Under the pieces are notes generated by a model. It ran no database searches. It saw only the letters and a program-made list of their open reading frames with translations, and had not been told where the DNA came from. This document shows positions 9,519 through 19,331 of a stretch of DNA of 64,000 bases, piece by piece. The position numbers and the translations under genes were made by a program. Source of the DNA: Methanosarcina acetivorans C2A. GTDB lineage: Archaea; Halobacteriota; Methanosarcinia; Methanosarcinales; Methanosarcinaceae. Position 1 is the first letter of the stretch, and every line of letters begins with the position of its first letter. The stretch is from the NCBI RefSeq assembly GCF_000007345.1, contig NC_003552.1:1240001-1304000 (forward strand), read 5' to 3'.

Positions 9519-10421
9519 AGGCTGTCCGACAATTACTTTAGGTAATCGAGGTCTCCGCTTTTAATATATTAATTATTATATACTATTCTACTAATTTTTT
9601 GGTTTATGGTTTTTATTAAATCTTTAAAGAATCAAGTTTGGACTTTACCTCCAGATATCCGAGATCTTATTCCTTCAGATCATATCTGCTATTTGGTTGA
9701 GTCTTTTGTGGATGAGATGGATTTTAGTGAATTTGAAACCAGGTATGACGGTTCTGGACACCCTGCTTATCATCCTTGCATAATGTGTAAGATTTTGATT
9801 CAATCTATGCTTGATAGAGTTCGTTCATCGCGAGCGATAGCTCGCAATGTTCGAGAAAATATAGTTTACATGTATTTAGCTGAAAACCTACAACCTGATT
9901 TTAGAACAATCAGTGATTTCAGAAAAGAGAATGAAGAACTGATTACTGCAATGTTCAAAAACACAGTTAAGGCAGCCAAAGATCTAGGAGTAATAGGTCT
10001 TGAACAATTAAGCGTTGATGGATCCAAAGTAAAAGCCTCTGCGTCAAGAAAAAGTGCGGTTATGAAAAATGTCTTGGAAGTAATTGAAGAATATGTCAAA
10101 AATGAATTAAAAAAAGGTATTGAAATAGACAAAGTTGAGGATGAGCATTTTGGAAAGTGCCGTGGTTATGATCAGTTGAATGAAAGTGAAAAACATAAAG
10201 TAAGAGCTGTAGCCGTGAAGTACATAAAGCAAGTAAATAAGGATGAATCTAGCGATAGAAATGGGAAGATTGAAAATACGATTAAGAAGGCACTTAATGA
10301 ATTTGAAAAAGACAGTATTGATAATGTGAGCTTAACTGATCAAGAATCTCGGATTATGATTAACAAAAAAGGAACGATTGAACTGGCATATAATACTCAA
10401 ATAACAGTTGATCATAAACTA

Positions 10422-11593
10422 GTACCTTGACAATTTAATTATGAAACATAATATTTGGACATCTTCTCATTAGCAATTTTCTTTGTGAACTTCCAGTTTA
10501 TTTTCTTTTTATCTTCATTTCTTCTCCTGGTCCAAGCATCCACTTCATTCGTCAGCATTCCAATGTCACCTATTCGCCTATCAGTACACTCTTCATCCAT
10601 CACACTAATCTCTATTTCGGCTGCATTGAGCCAACTTGCATGTTTTGGCGTGTAATGAAATTCTATCTTTTCCAGAATCTTTTCAGCTTCATCTTCGCTG
10701 AATGTTTCATAGAATGATTTCTCTTTGTGGATATTGAGATTATCTGTAACTACCCGGACTACTTCAGTTTCTGAATATTCATCGATGACAAGAAGTTTCA
10801 TGAATCGTGCAAAATCTGTCATTGTTCTTCTTTGAGTAACTTGAGTGACCCTTTTTCCTGCTTTGAATTCTACAGCTATGAATATGTTTGCCACTCCATT
10901 CCTGGTGTACTCATAATCATACTTCTCTGGACTTCCAGGCTTCATTGGAATGGGCTTTCGCTTATCTTCGATAAGTTGTTTGGGTTTCTCATCGAGACAG
11001 ATAATAGGTCTTTTCGGGTCGTAATCTTCTTCGTACAGGTCAAGAACGTCGTACATTCTCTTTCTGTATTCAGAATTAATCGTTTCAATGCACCACATTT
11101 TTTTCAGTCAGGGTTTAATTTTATTCTTTTTCAAAATAAGTCTGATAGTTTCTTTGTTTATCGTTTCAAAGCCTTCTTTTTTTCTCAATTCCTCACAGAG
11201 CAGTGCAAGCGACCATCTCTTTCTTCCTTCAGGAGGCTTGGTGCATGTTAAAGCTACTATTTCTGCAGTATGCCTTTCATTATATTTTTTAGGTTGGCCT
11301 GATCTTGGCTTATCTACCAAAGCACTTTGTAGACCTTCTTCAAGATATCTTTTCCTTATCCTTAAAGCGGTGCTCCTACCAACACCTAACGTTTTTGCAA
11401 TCTCGGTGTCTCCTTTTCCCTGATTTGCCAGTAGTAGAATACGTGCTCTGGTAATTGATCTTGCACTTTTCAGTCCTTTTTTTATAAAGTTTGTAAGGAA
11501 TTTCACTTCATTATTGTTAAGATTAATATTTAACATAAGATATAAAAAGAACTCAAAGTATATAAGTGACTCACAACTAAGCTGTCAAGGTAC
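10422..11593 (-). mobile_element. IS630-family element at a TA target
   Basis: Element of 1172 bp with inverted ends GTACCTTGACA / TGTCAAGGTAC. It is flanked by TA at 10420-10421 and 11594-11595, as expected for the IS630/Tc1-mariner group. It stands directly beside the 166-bp MITE, sharing the TA between them. Confidence 0.9.
10439..11536 (-). pseudogene. IS630-family transposase with one in-frame TGA
   Basis: The N-terminal half (11536-11108) holds a helix-turn-helix (DTEIAKTLGVGRSTALRIRK) and KPRSGQPKKY. The C-terminal half (11098-10439) holds the DDE core: PIICLDEKPKQL, VRVVTDNLNIH, FHYTPKHASWLNAAEIE. Both halves are in the same frame, separated only by TGA at 11110-11108 and three codons. 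The family normally has Trp there (KIKP-W-LKKMW), so one TGG to TGA change has split the gene. It is non-functional unless the stop is read through. Confidence 0.85.
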
Positions 11594-11595
11594 TA

Positions 11596-11761
11596 GTACA
11601 TCGATTCCAAATTATGGGAAGAATTGGACTTTGAAATCAGCACTGGTCAATGTTTTTTCTATGAGAAAACCACAAGCGGACAAGAATAAACACGAATTGA
11701 AAATATTTGTGTTCACTTGTTTTTATTCATGGTTTATTGAGGATATATGGAATCGATGTAC
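11596..11761. mobile_element. 166-bp TA-flanked MITE
   Basis: The inverted ends are GTACATCGATTCCA and GGAATCGATGTAC. TA lies on both sides (11594-11595 and 11762-11763). There is no coding content. The GTAC outermost bases and the TA target match the neighbouring IS630, so this is likely an IS630-type non-autonomous element. Removing it with the IS630 restores the IS1182 reading frame. Confidence 0.85.
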
Positions 11762-12112
11762 TAGGAATTATAGTTGCAAACGATGTATGTCAAGACAGAA
11801 ACGATACCTATCAATTGAAGCCTCAAATTGAAATGGTAGAAAAAAATTGTGGTTTATTAAAAGTAGGCACTAAAATATGTGCAGACACTGGATACTATAG
11901 CGGAAACAACATACATTATTTGAATGATAAAAAATTGGATCCATATATTCCAGAGCAAGAAGTAACTAAAACAATAACAGAAAACGTTGAAGATCTAAGG
12001 TTCGATATTAGTAAGTTGTCAAGGGCGGTTAACTTTTTTCCATTTTGGGCGGTTTAGAATTTGCCAACCTTTTAATATAAATTTTACTCAATTTTTCATA
12101 AACTTTTAGAAA

Positions 12113-12886
12113 TTACTGGCATATATTTCCTGTTTTTATTCCCTGTTTCTTCCTTTCTTTCAGCCTGTAACTTTCCCCTTTGATGTTAATCGTAGTTGAA
12201 TGGTGGAGAATCCTATCAAGTACAGCAGCCGCTATTACATGGTCCTTGAATATCTCTCCCCATTCTCCATATGATTTATTTGATGTCAAGATCGTTGAAC
12301 TCTTTTCATACCGTCTTGAGATCAGCTGAAATAGGCAGTGAGCTCCTTCTTCGTCAAATGGGAGATACCCTATTTCGTCAATTATCAGCACTTTATATTT
12401 CATCAAGTCCCTTAGTTTCTTTTCAAGCATTCCTTCTCGATTTGCTATTTTCAACTTCTCGATAAGGTTTCCTGTATTGGTAAAGTAAACCGAAATCCCT
12501 GCTTTTGCTACTTCAATCCCAAGAGCGATTGCAAGATGAGACTTTCCAACTCCGGGAGGACCAAGGAAAACGACATTCTCTGAATTATGAACAAATCTCA
12601 AGGTTGCAAGGTCTTCGATTGCTTTTTTATCAATGGATTTCTGAAATTCAAAATCGAATTCCTCAAGAGTCTTTTTAACGGGAAAAACTGCACTTTTCAT
12701 CCTTCTCTCAATTGCAACAGCTTCTCTGTGTTTCTTTTCCTGTTCAAACAGATAATCAAGGACTTCCATTGTTGTCTTGTTGTCCCTTGCAGCAATTTCA
12801 AGGTAGTTATCCAGAAGCTCTTTGATAGAATTAAGTTTCAGGTATTGCAGGTTATTGTGAAGTCTCTCATAGGTGAAGTTGTTCAT
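12113..12886 (-). CDS. istB: IstB, IS21 helper ATPase (copy 1, intact)
   Basis: AAA+ ATPase of 257 aa that assists the IS21 transposase in target selection. Walker A GPPGVGKSHLAIALG is near residue 110; Walker B KVLIIDEIGYLPFDEEG is near 170; the arginine-rich C-terminus runs to GESYRLKERKKQG. Full family length, no frameshift. It overlaps the end of istA by the usual ATGA (12883-12886), indicating translational coupling. The second IS21 copy in the window has a broken istB. Confidence 0.92.
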   Translation of the reverse strand: MNNFTYERLHNNLQYLKLNSIKELLDNYLEIAARDNKTTMEVLDYLFEQEKKHREAVAIERRMKSAVFPVKKTLEEFDFEFQKSIDKKAIEDLATLRFVHNSENVVFLGPPGVGKSHLAIALGIEVAKAGISVYFTNTGNLIEKLKIANREGMLEKKLRDLMKYKVLIIDEIGYLPFDEEGAHCLFQLISRRYEKSSTILTSNKSYGEWGEIFKDHVIAAAVLDRILHHSTTINIKGESYRLKERKKQGIKTGNICQ

Positions 12887-14126
12887 TCAAAACCACCTTC
12901 ACTAAATATTTCATAGACATCAATAGACCTTTTTTCAACTTCGGGATCTGAGAACTTCAACGGGATCTGTGAATCTTTTTTGCATTTTGAGTTCTCTTTA
13001 AGAATCTCACTCAGGAGACCCTGGAAATGTTCCTTTTTCCTTGAAACTCTGCAGTTTCCAGGAAGGATTTCATGTTCACAGACTTTCTCATAATCAACAT
13101 AGACCTCGAATATTCCTTCAAGGATCTGAAGCTCTGCAGTTCTCCCTGCAAACCTGTAAGGAACAGAATACTTATTTCCAAGGAACGAAATATAACAGTC
13201 TCTGGAGACCTTTCTGGTCTCCTTATGGACAACTTTGTAAGGAGGAACCTGATCCAGAGGGCTCAGTTTCTCCTCCTTAAAGCGTTCAAGAGGGATTTGA
13301 TAGGTTGTTCCGTGGACAGTTGAATTTACCCTTTCCAACCACCTGTGAACTTGGGCGTTCAGGTCTTCGAGAGAGGTAAACCTTCTTCCAAGGAAGAAAT
13401 CCCTCTTGACGAAACCGACTGTATTTTCAATTTTCCCTTTTGTCTGAGGCCTGTAAGGCCTGCATAACCGTGGAATAAAACCAAAGCATTTGAAGAACTC
13501 CTCAAACTGTGGGTTCCATTCGGAATCTGATGATTTTAAGGCTCTTTTGATAACAACCTGTTTCATGTTATCATAGAGGATCTCCTGTGTAAATCCTCCA
13601 AAGTACTCAAAAGCGTTCAGATGACACTGAATAAGAGTGGGAGTGTCTATGCTCAGTGTAAATTCAACATATCTCATTCTTGAATATCCAAGAATCATGT
13701 TGAAGCAAAAGAGTTTCTTTACCTTTCCATCAACCTCAACTGTTCCATCTCTGCCCAGTCAACCTGAGCCTGTACACCTGGTTTTGTTTCATAGCGGAGT
13801 ACAGCAGGGACTCCCTGTTTAGGTCGGACTTCTCTTACGAAGTCCTTGACTATGGTTTTTCCTCCATCAAAACCCATTTCTTTGATTTCCCTATAAAGGC
13901 GAACAGCAGTATAAGGACCTTCTTTGAGTTTTTCTTGTATGTAAGGTTTGAAAGGATCAAGTTTACTCGGTTTTGGCGGACGTTTCTGAGGTTCTGGGGC
14001 AGTTTTCTTTTTAAGATATTTCCTCACAGTTTCCCTAGCATAACCTGTTCTTCTAGAGATCTCACTGATGCTGAAGCCTTGTGAATACAAATCTCGTATC
14101 AATAGCCATTCCTCCGTTTTCAGCAT
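12883..14126 (-). pseudogene. istA: IstA transposase of IS21 copy 1, one-base deletion
   Basis: DDE transposase. The N-terminal piece (14126 to about 13747) has a helix-turn-helix (FSISEISRRTGYARETVRKY) and reaches QAQVDWAEM, the first catalytic Asp. There a G is missing compared with copy 2 (GATGGAAC against GATGGGAAC, near 13744-13747). The rest continues in the next frame: MILGYSRM, LYDNMKQVV, RPQTKGKIENTVGFVKR (Glu region), ending FSEGGFE. A single-base lesion in an otherwise full-length gene. Confidence 0.9.
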
Positions 14127-15167
14127 TATCTACAATCCTCGAACTTTTCACAAGGATTGAGAATTGGAAGTTTTTAAACCGCCGAAATTGGAAGATTCTT
14201 AACCGCCCTTGACAAAGTTTGAATATGATGAAGAAAATGATGAGTTTATATGCCCTGAAAAACAAAGCTTGAAGTTTTTGTATGAGGGTTATGAGAAAGA
14301 AAGGAAGAGAAAATACAGACTTTATAAGGGAACTGAATGTAAAAAGTGTAAATTCAGCAAAAATTGTACAAAAAGAAAGGATGGAATTAGGCATTTAAAA
14401 ATAGCAGAGTTTTCAAAAGAAAGAAAGCAATTAGCCGAAAAAATGAAAACTGAAGAAGCAAAAGAAATATACAGACAAAGGCAGCAGGTAGTAGAACCTG
14501 CAATTGGAAACTATAAAGAGAATCTTGGGTTTAGAGAATTTCTCACAAGGGGAATTAAATCAGTCAGAAATGAATTTAATTTGGTATGTACAGCAGTTAA
14601 CTTAAAGAAAATATGGATTTACTCAAATAAAAACGAGATCATTAGAAAGAGAAATGGAATAAATGGAACTTTTCACTTTAAGAAAAAAATAGTGGATAGA
14701 ATCAAATTTAATAGAGCTAAAAAGTTCCAGTTTCACAACCGATGACTGCTAATTTATTACCACCAGTAATTGTCGGACAGCCTCCTTGCAGCGGGGTGCG
14801 CCACCGCAACTTTGATTTTAGCTCGACTGAATAATTATATCCACAATCGTGGCATTTGTAGCGTTGACGTCCACAAACTATACTGTTTTTTGTGTGATTG
14901 GAACTTTTGCATCTTGGGTAGTTCATGCAGAAATATAGGTTTTCATAATATGTAACTATAATTAATTACCAATACCTAATATTTTTATACTTTATATCTA
15001 TAAAATTGTGGGAACCCCAACAAAATGAAATTGTTGTGACTAAAATACTTTCATTTGTTAGACAATCGAAATTGATGTTTATTTAGAAAGAATTATATCA
15101 TAGCAGTAAGTTGAACTGTTCTAGAAAAATGAAATAAGAATATTAATCTGTAAAACAGTGTTACCTA

Positions 15168-16727
15168 ATGTCTCATATTACTCATAAATCTCTTAAGAGG
15201 GTAGCTCAAAGTGCTACGATTATCTTTATTGGAACAATTATTAATTTGTTTTTGGGGTTTTTAGGTAGAATTCTTCTTATAAGATTCACAACTCAAAATG
15301 AATATGGGCTTTACTCAATGGCCTTTACATTGATGAGTGTTCTTATCACAATATCTACTCTCGGTTTGTATGATGGAACTACTAGGTATATTGCAAAATT
15401 TAGAGCAGAAAATAAATCCGATAACATACAAGATACTGTTCTTTCATCAATGTTAATCGCATTAATTTCCAGTGTCTTGATTACTATACTAGCCTACACT
15501 GCTTCCGGCTACATAGCTATAAATATATACGATTTACCTGAACTTTCTCCAGTATTCAATATATTGCTAATTGCAATTCCTTTGTCGGTTTTGAGCAATA
15601 TATTCATATCAATCTTCCGAGGGTTTGGTGAGTCTAAAATAAAGGTTTTTTTAAATGAAATTTTAAGACCCGTTACTTATCTCTTGTTTTTGATCCCTGC
15701 AGTCTTTTTACAATTCTCGTTTCATACTATGGTTTACGTCTACGTCATATCTATTTTAATAACGTTTCTTGCATTTTTGTTTTATTTTATCAGAAAACCT
15801 CCGCTTAAGCTGAACTGGAACAGGGTACGCATTAATCATATTACAAAAGAACTTTTAGTGTATTCTCTGCCACTTCTTGCAGTAAATATACTGCTTACAG
15901 TAATGTCATGGACCGATACTTTAATGCTCGGTTATTTCAGAACACCTGAAGTAGTTGGGATGTATAACGCTGCTTACACTATAGCTAATCTTCTTTCAGT
16001 CTTTATTAATTCTGTAGGCTATCTCTATGTTCCAATCATTTCTCAACTGTATAGTAAAAATCAAATTGAAGAACTCGGGGTTGTTAATGCAACTTCAACT
16101 AAATGGGCTTTCATGTTTACATTTCCAATGTTCGCTTTATTCTTTTTGTATCCCGATTTTATCCTGACGTTTTTTTATGATTCTCGCTATGTCGCGTCAA
16201 GTACTGTTTTCCAGATTTTAGTATTGGGATTTATTACAAACGCTTATTTTGGTCTTAACTATCATACTTTAATGTCTGCTGGGAAATCTTATTTCCTTAT
16301 GAATTGCTCTTTAATCAGCTCCGTTTTAAACATAATATTAAATCTGATTTTGATTCCTCCATTTGGGATGGTTGGAGCAGCTATTGCATCAGCTTTATCT
16401 TTTGCCTCTATAGAAGTATACATGACTGTAAAATTGTATAAATTTTTGAAAATCCATCCCTTTACAAATGTCTATTTAAGGTTTACATTTGTGGCTATCT
16501 CAATTGTGTGTTTTTTTTATTTTGTTACGCACTTAATTCTCACAACATTTTGGACTTTGGTAATTTTGTATTCCTTGTTTTTGCTAATCTATGCTATTTC
16601 TGTGCTATATACAAAATCACTGGATAAAGATGATCTAAAACTAATGGCTGAAATTTGGGAAACCAGTGGGATCAGGTTTTCATTCCACAAATTTTTAAAA
16701 CTATGGGGTGATAAAGGAGTTAACTAA
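15168..16727 (+). CDS. Polysaccharide flippase, MATE/Wzx superfamily
   Basis: Integral membrane protein of 519 aa with about 14 hydrophobic helices spread along its length. The N-terminus (KSLKRVAQSATIIFIGTIIN, then FLGFLGRILLIRF) is typical of Wzx/RfbX-type lipid-linked oligosaccharide flippases. These move undecaprenol- or dolichol-linked sugar units across the membrane for surface polymers or glycoproteins. It is the first gene after the IS stack and is followed in the same direction by the membrane protein at 16865. The start is the first ATG of the frame; no clear Shine-Dalgarno. Codon use is AT-rich like the rest of the accessory region. Confidence 0.85.
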   Translation: MSHITHKSLKRVAQSATIIFIGTIINLFLGFLGRILLIRFTTQNEYGLYSMAFTLMSVLITISTLGLYDGTTRYIAKFRAENKSDNIQDTVLSSMLIALISSVLITILAYTASGYIAINIYDLPELSPVFNILLIAIPLSVLSNIFISIFRGFGESKIKVFLNEILRPVTYLLFLIPAVFLQFSFHTMVYVYVISILITFLAFLFYFIRKPPLKLNWNRVRINHITKELLVYSLPLLAVNILLTVMSWTDTLMLGYFRTPEVVGMYNAAYTIANLLSVFINSVGYLYVPIISQLYSKNQIEELGVVNATSTKWAFMFTFPMFALFFLYPDFILTFFYDSRYVASSTVFQILVLGFITNAYFGLNYHTLMSAGKSYFLMNCSLISSVLNIILNLILIPPFGMVGAAIASALSFASIEVYMTVKLYKFLKIHPFTNVYLRFTFVAISIVCFFYFVTHLILTTFWTLVILYSLFLLIYAISVLYTKSLDKDDLKLMAEIWETSGIRFSFHKFLKLWGDKGVN

Positions 16728-16864
16728 ATTCGCAGATTTTTTTTAAAACATTCCAAGAATTTGAATTTACTGTATTATCTATGACTTTCTCGATATTTTA
16801 TATCTTCAACCAAATCCTCAATATTTTAAATTATTTATAACTTTATTGTTTACTAGGTGGGTAT

Positions 16865-19009
16865 ATGAGTTTCATCGAAAAAATAATCAATAGCGATGTT
16901 AAAAAATTTATAATTATTGTATTTTCTATACAATTTGCACTTGTAGGTTCAATTATATTGGACTTTCTGAACTTTCCGATTCCAATCTTAAGGCAAGTAA
17001 TGGGTTTCATTTTTCTTACTTTTGTACCTGGGCTTATTATTTATAGAATCTTCAAGCTGCAAAAACTAAGTTTTTTTGAATCAGTTGCATGTATTATTGG
17101 TCTGAGTCTATTATTCGTAATGTTCTCAGGATTTTTTATAAACGAGTTTCACTCTTCTATTCTACCAAATCCAATTTCATCTATTTCTCTAACTTTAATT
17201 TTATGTGCTATAGTATCTATTTTATCTCTTCTATACTATATGAGTGATAAGGATAAAAATACGTCTGATGTGTTGCATTTAGGTAATACAGAAGATTCAT
17301 TATCTTTATCTCTATTATTTTTATGTACGATTCCATTTTTCAGTATCTTTGGAAGTTATCTCATTAACTTTTTTCATACTAACGTCCTTATGATTTTATT
17401 TGTTATCTTGATTTGTGGGGTACCAATTCTAATCACATTTACAGATTTATTGCCAAAGCGTCTATATCCTTTTGCAATATTCATAATTTCAATTTCAATT
17501 TTATACCATAATTCATTGTCATCCACTTTTTTAGATGGATGGGATATTCACGATGAATATTATTTTTCGAACCTTGTTATGATGCACTCTTTATGGGACT
17601 TTACAATACCCTCAAACATTAACGCAATGTTAAGTATTGTAATGCTTGCCCCCATATATTCAGAGATATGCAATTTAGAGCTGACATACGTATTTAAAAT
17701 AATATATCCCTTCCTCTTCTCGATAGTACCTGTTGGAATTTACCACATATCTCAAAAACAGGGAATTAATGACAAAATTTCTTTCCTGTCAGTATTTTAT
17801 TTCATATCTATATACACATTTTATACAGAGATGCTGGCATTAGCAAGACAACAAATTGCAGAATTGTTTTTAGTTTTAATCTTCATAATTATGTTAAGTA
17901 ATTTAGATCTGTTTAAAAAACGGGTTTTGCTAGTTTTATTTACATTCGGTTTAATCACGTCTCACTATGGTTTGTCTTATTTGACTATTTTATTCATGCC
18001 AGTAGGATATCTATTCATGATTTATGTTTTAAAAGCTAAGAGTGATACCTATACGATTAATTTTATGCTTATATTCTTTGTTTCTGCATCTATCTGGTAT
18101 CTTTATCTATCTGGCGGATCCCTATTCGAAACAATAGTTAATATATTTAGTCACATTTACGCAACTATAATGATGGAATTTTTTGCAACAAAATCAGTTG
18201 AACTGGCTACCAGTAATTCTCCTTTTTTGAGTGGGCAAATTTTAAAGATACTATATCTGCTGTCTCAATTCTTTGTAATTATTGGATTCGTGCGAGTATT
18301 TGTTAAATCAAAATATTTTAGAATTTCCAGTGAATATTTTAGTTTCTCGTTCATTCTTCTACTTGTACTAATCACTTCATTTTTCACTTCTTTTACAGGT
18401 ATGAATATCCACAGGTTGTATCATATTACATCAATTTTTTTAGCAGTTTTTTGCGTGATTGGTGGGATTACTTTTATTCATTTAATTTATAATGCTCTCA
18501 ATAAAAAATGGTCTGAGGAATCTTTTAAGCACTCATTAAGAATCTTGTCTGTTTTTTTTGCAATGTTTATGATTTTTAATATCGGACTTGGTCAGGAAAT
18601 AATACATGATAACCCTACTTCGGTTTCTATTAATCGAGAATGGATACAAAATTCAGATAATCTCGAATATCAGTACTTCCTCTACAAAATGCATTTTCCC
18701 ATTCAAGATGTTTTCAGTATTAAATGGTTATCAAAAAATAGAAACTTACAGACAAAGATATACGCTGATTTGTCATCGACAGACCTATTATTTTCCAGTT
18801 ATGGTATGATTCCTAACGAGACCAGATTATCCAATAACACGAAGGTAGAACAAGGTTCCTATATTTATTTAAGGTATCCTAACGTCCATTATGGTCTCAT
18901 GTTTGGGCCAAAACAGGGGATGAAGTGGAACATTGTTGATAACCCCATACTACTTGATCAAAAAAATCTTATTTATTCAAACCAGGATAATTTTATATAT
19001 AAATATTAA
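16865..19009 (+). CDS. Large multi-spanning membrane protein, DUF2206-like
   Basis: Protein of 714 aa. About 15 hydrophobic segments fill residues 15-580; a hydrophilic C-terminal domain of about 130 aa follows (from about NREWIQNSD). The loop DGWDIHDEYYFSNLVMMHS (about residues 223-241) is acidic like the active-site loops of membrane GT-C glycosyltransferases. It resembles archaeal DUF2206 proteins, whose function is not established. The RBS AGGTGGG lies 5 nt before the ATG. It probably works with the upstream flippase on surface glycans; this is inferred from context only. Confidence 0.65.
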   Translation: MSFIEKIINSDVKKFIIIVFSIQFALVGSIILDFLNFPIPILRQVMGFIFLTFVPGLIIYRIFKLQKLSFFESVACIIGLSLLFVMFSGFFINEFHSSILPNPISSISLTLILCAIVSILSLLYYMSDKDKNTSDVLHLGNTEDSLSLSLLFLCTIPFFSIFGSYLINFFHTNVLMILFVILICGVPILITFTDLLPKRLYPFAIFIISISILYHNSLSSTFLDGWDIHDEYYFSNLVMMHSLWDFTIPSNINAMLSIVMLAPIYSEICNLELTYVFKIIYPFLFSIVPVGIYHISQKQGINDKISFLSVFYFISIYTFYTEMLALARQQIAELFLVLIFIIMLSNLDLFKKRVLLVLFTFGLITSHYGLSYLTILFMPVGYLFMIYVLKAKSDTYTINFMLIFFVSASIWYLYLSGGSLFETIVNIFSHIYATIMMEFFATKSVELATSNSPFLSGQILKILYLLSQFFVIIGFVRVFVKSKYFRISSEYFSFSFILLLVLITSFFTSFTGMNIHRLYHITSIFLAVFCVIGGITFIHLIYNALNKKWSEESFKHSLRILSVFFAMFMIFNIGLGQEIIHDNPTSVSINREWIQNSDNLEYQYFLYKMHFPIQDVFSIKWLSKNRNLQTKIYADLSSTDLLFSSYGMIPNETRLSNNTKVEQGSYIYLRYPNVHYGLMFGPKQGMKWNIVDNPILLDQKNLIYSNQDNFIYKY

Positions 19010-19051
19010 GGGCACAGGACTCAGTCCCAAAATCTAGTGATAAAAGTAAGT

Positions 19052-19101
19052 GTAACATCACTACACAAAATTATAATCCTATAATTATGTAATGATGTTA
19101 C
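19052..19101. repeat. Large imperfect hairpin between the DUF2206-like gene and the transposase
   Basis: GTAACATCA (19052-19060) pairs with TGATGTTAC (19093-19101), and the inner arms also largely pair (AATTATA / TATAATT). It could terminate the upstream gene or be the left end of the element whose transposase starts at 19112. No matching sequence was found at the far end. Confidence 0.5.
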
Positions 19102-19331
19102 GGCAGAAGCAATGGTGACTATAAATCTTACACTTAATAACTTTTCTGAGCTCCATGCTCTCTTAGACGTTTTTGGTTGTTTTGGAAACGATTATGAATA
19201 TACTACACGAGGAATTTTTCGTAGAAAAATTCCTCCCGTCTGTTCAATTTGTAATACTCCAATGGTTCATAATGGCTATAATCCCCATACCAAAGACGGT
19301 CTTGGGGAAATCAACATTGGTCGGTATAAAT

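Larger units (their letters stand above)
12017..14214 (-). mobile_element. IS21-family element, copy 1
   Basis: Element of 2198 bp with ends TGTCAAGGGCGGTTAA / TTAACCGCCCTTGACA and additional internal GGCGGTT-type end repeats, typical of IS21. It is flanked by AAGT at 12013-12016 and 14215-14218. It is inserted in the inner IS1182 transposase and carries istA (broken) and istB (intact). Confidence 0.9.
9606..14745 (+). pseudogene. IS1182-family transposase in three pieces
   Basis: The pieces are 9606-10421, 11764-12016 and 14219-14745. Joining them, with one copy of each target duplication kept, gives 1596 nt = 532 codons with no stop before the end. The gene was therefore intact when struck. 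Catalytic motifs: LSVDGSKVKASAS (Asp), ICADTGYYSG (Asp), VVEPAIGNYKENLGFREF (Glu). The junctions read VDHKLGIIVANDV and LRFDISKFEYDEEND. It is distinct from the IS1182 at 6905-8389. Confidence 0.9.
9519..14783 (+). mobile_element. IS1182-family element split by IS630, a MITE and IS21
   Basis: The inner ends are an exact inverted repeat, GGAGGCTGTCCGACAATTAC at the left (from 9517) and its complement at the right (to 14784). Three later insertions lie inside it. Similarity of the ends may extend about 30 bp further out. The target duplication is unclear. Confidence 0.75.
8763..14926 (-). pseudogene. IS1-family transposase (InsAB' type), split by IS1182
   Basis: The N-terminus at 14926-14830 has the zinc ribbon (MNYPRCKSSN, YKCHDCGYNYSVELKS). 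The gene resumes left of the insertion at about 9340 (LKSTASSPLVKRQALQLYLE) with a helix-turn-helix (GFRSIGRFLGVSHDSVQKW). A -1 shift at eight A residues (complement of 9117-9124) joins HTYIGNKK to YCWIWIAVDRVGKKFIN, as expected for the programmed frameshift of IS1. The catalytic part continues VVTDHWRAYAEF and EGYNGILRHFLPRL to 8763. Apart from the insertion the sequence looks well preserved. Confidence 0.8.
8756..14976 (-). mobile_element. IS1-family element, host of a nested stack
   Basis: The ends are good inverted repeats: GGTATTGTTAATTAAATATA reading in from 8756, and GGTATTGGTAATTAATTATA reading in from 14976. Without its inserts it would be about 0.8 kb. It contains an IS1182 (about 9519-14783). 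I see no 8-9 bp target duplication: the left neighbour is the truncated IS5 and the right is non-coding. A deletion or recombination at its left border is likely. Confidence 0.75.

Noticed and set aside
10455-11423. Plus-strand frames within the IS630
   Set aside because: They are reverse-strand shadows of the transposase, hydrophobic and without motifs.
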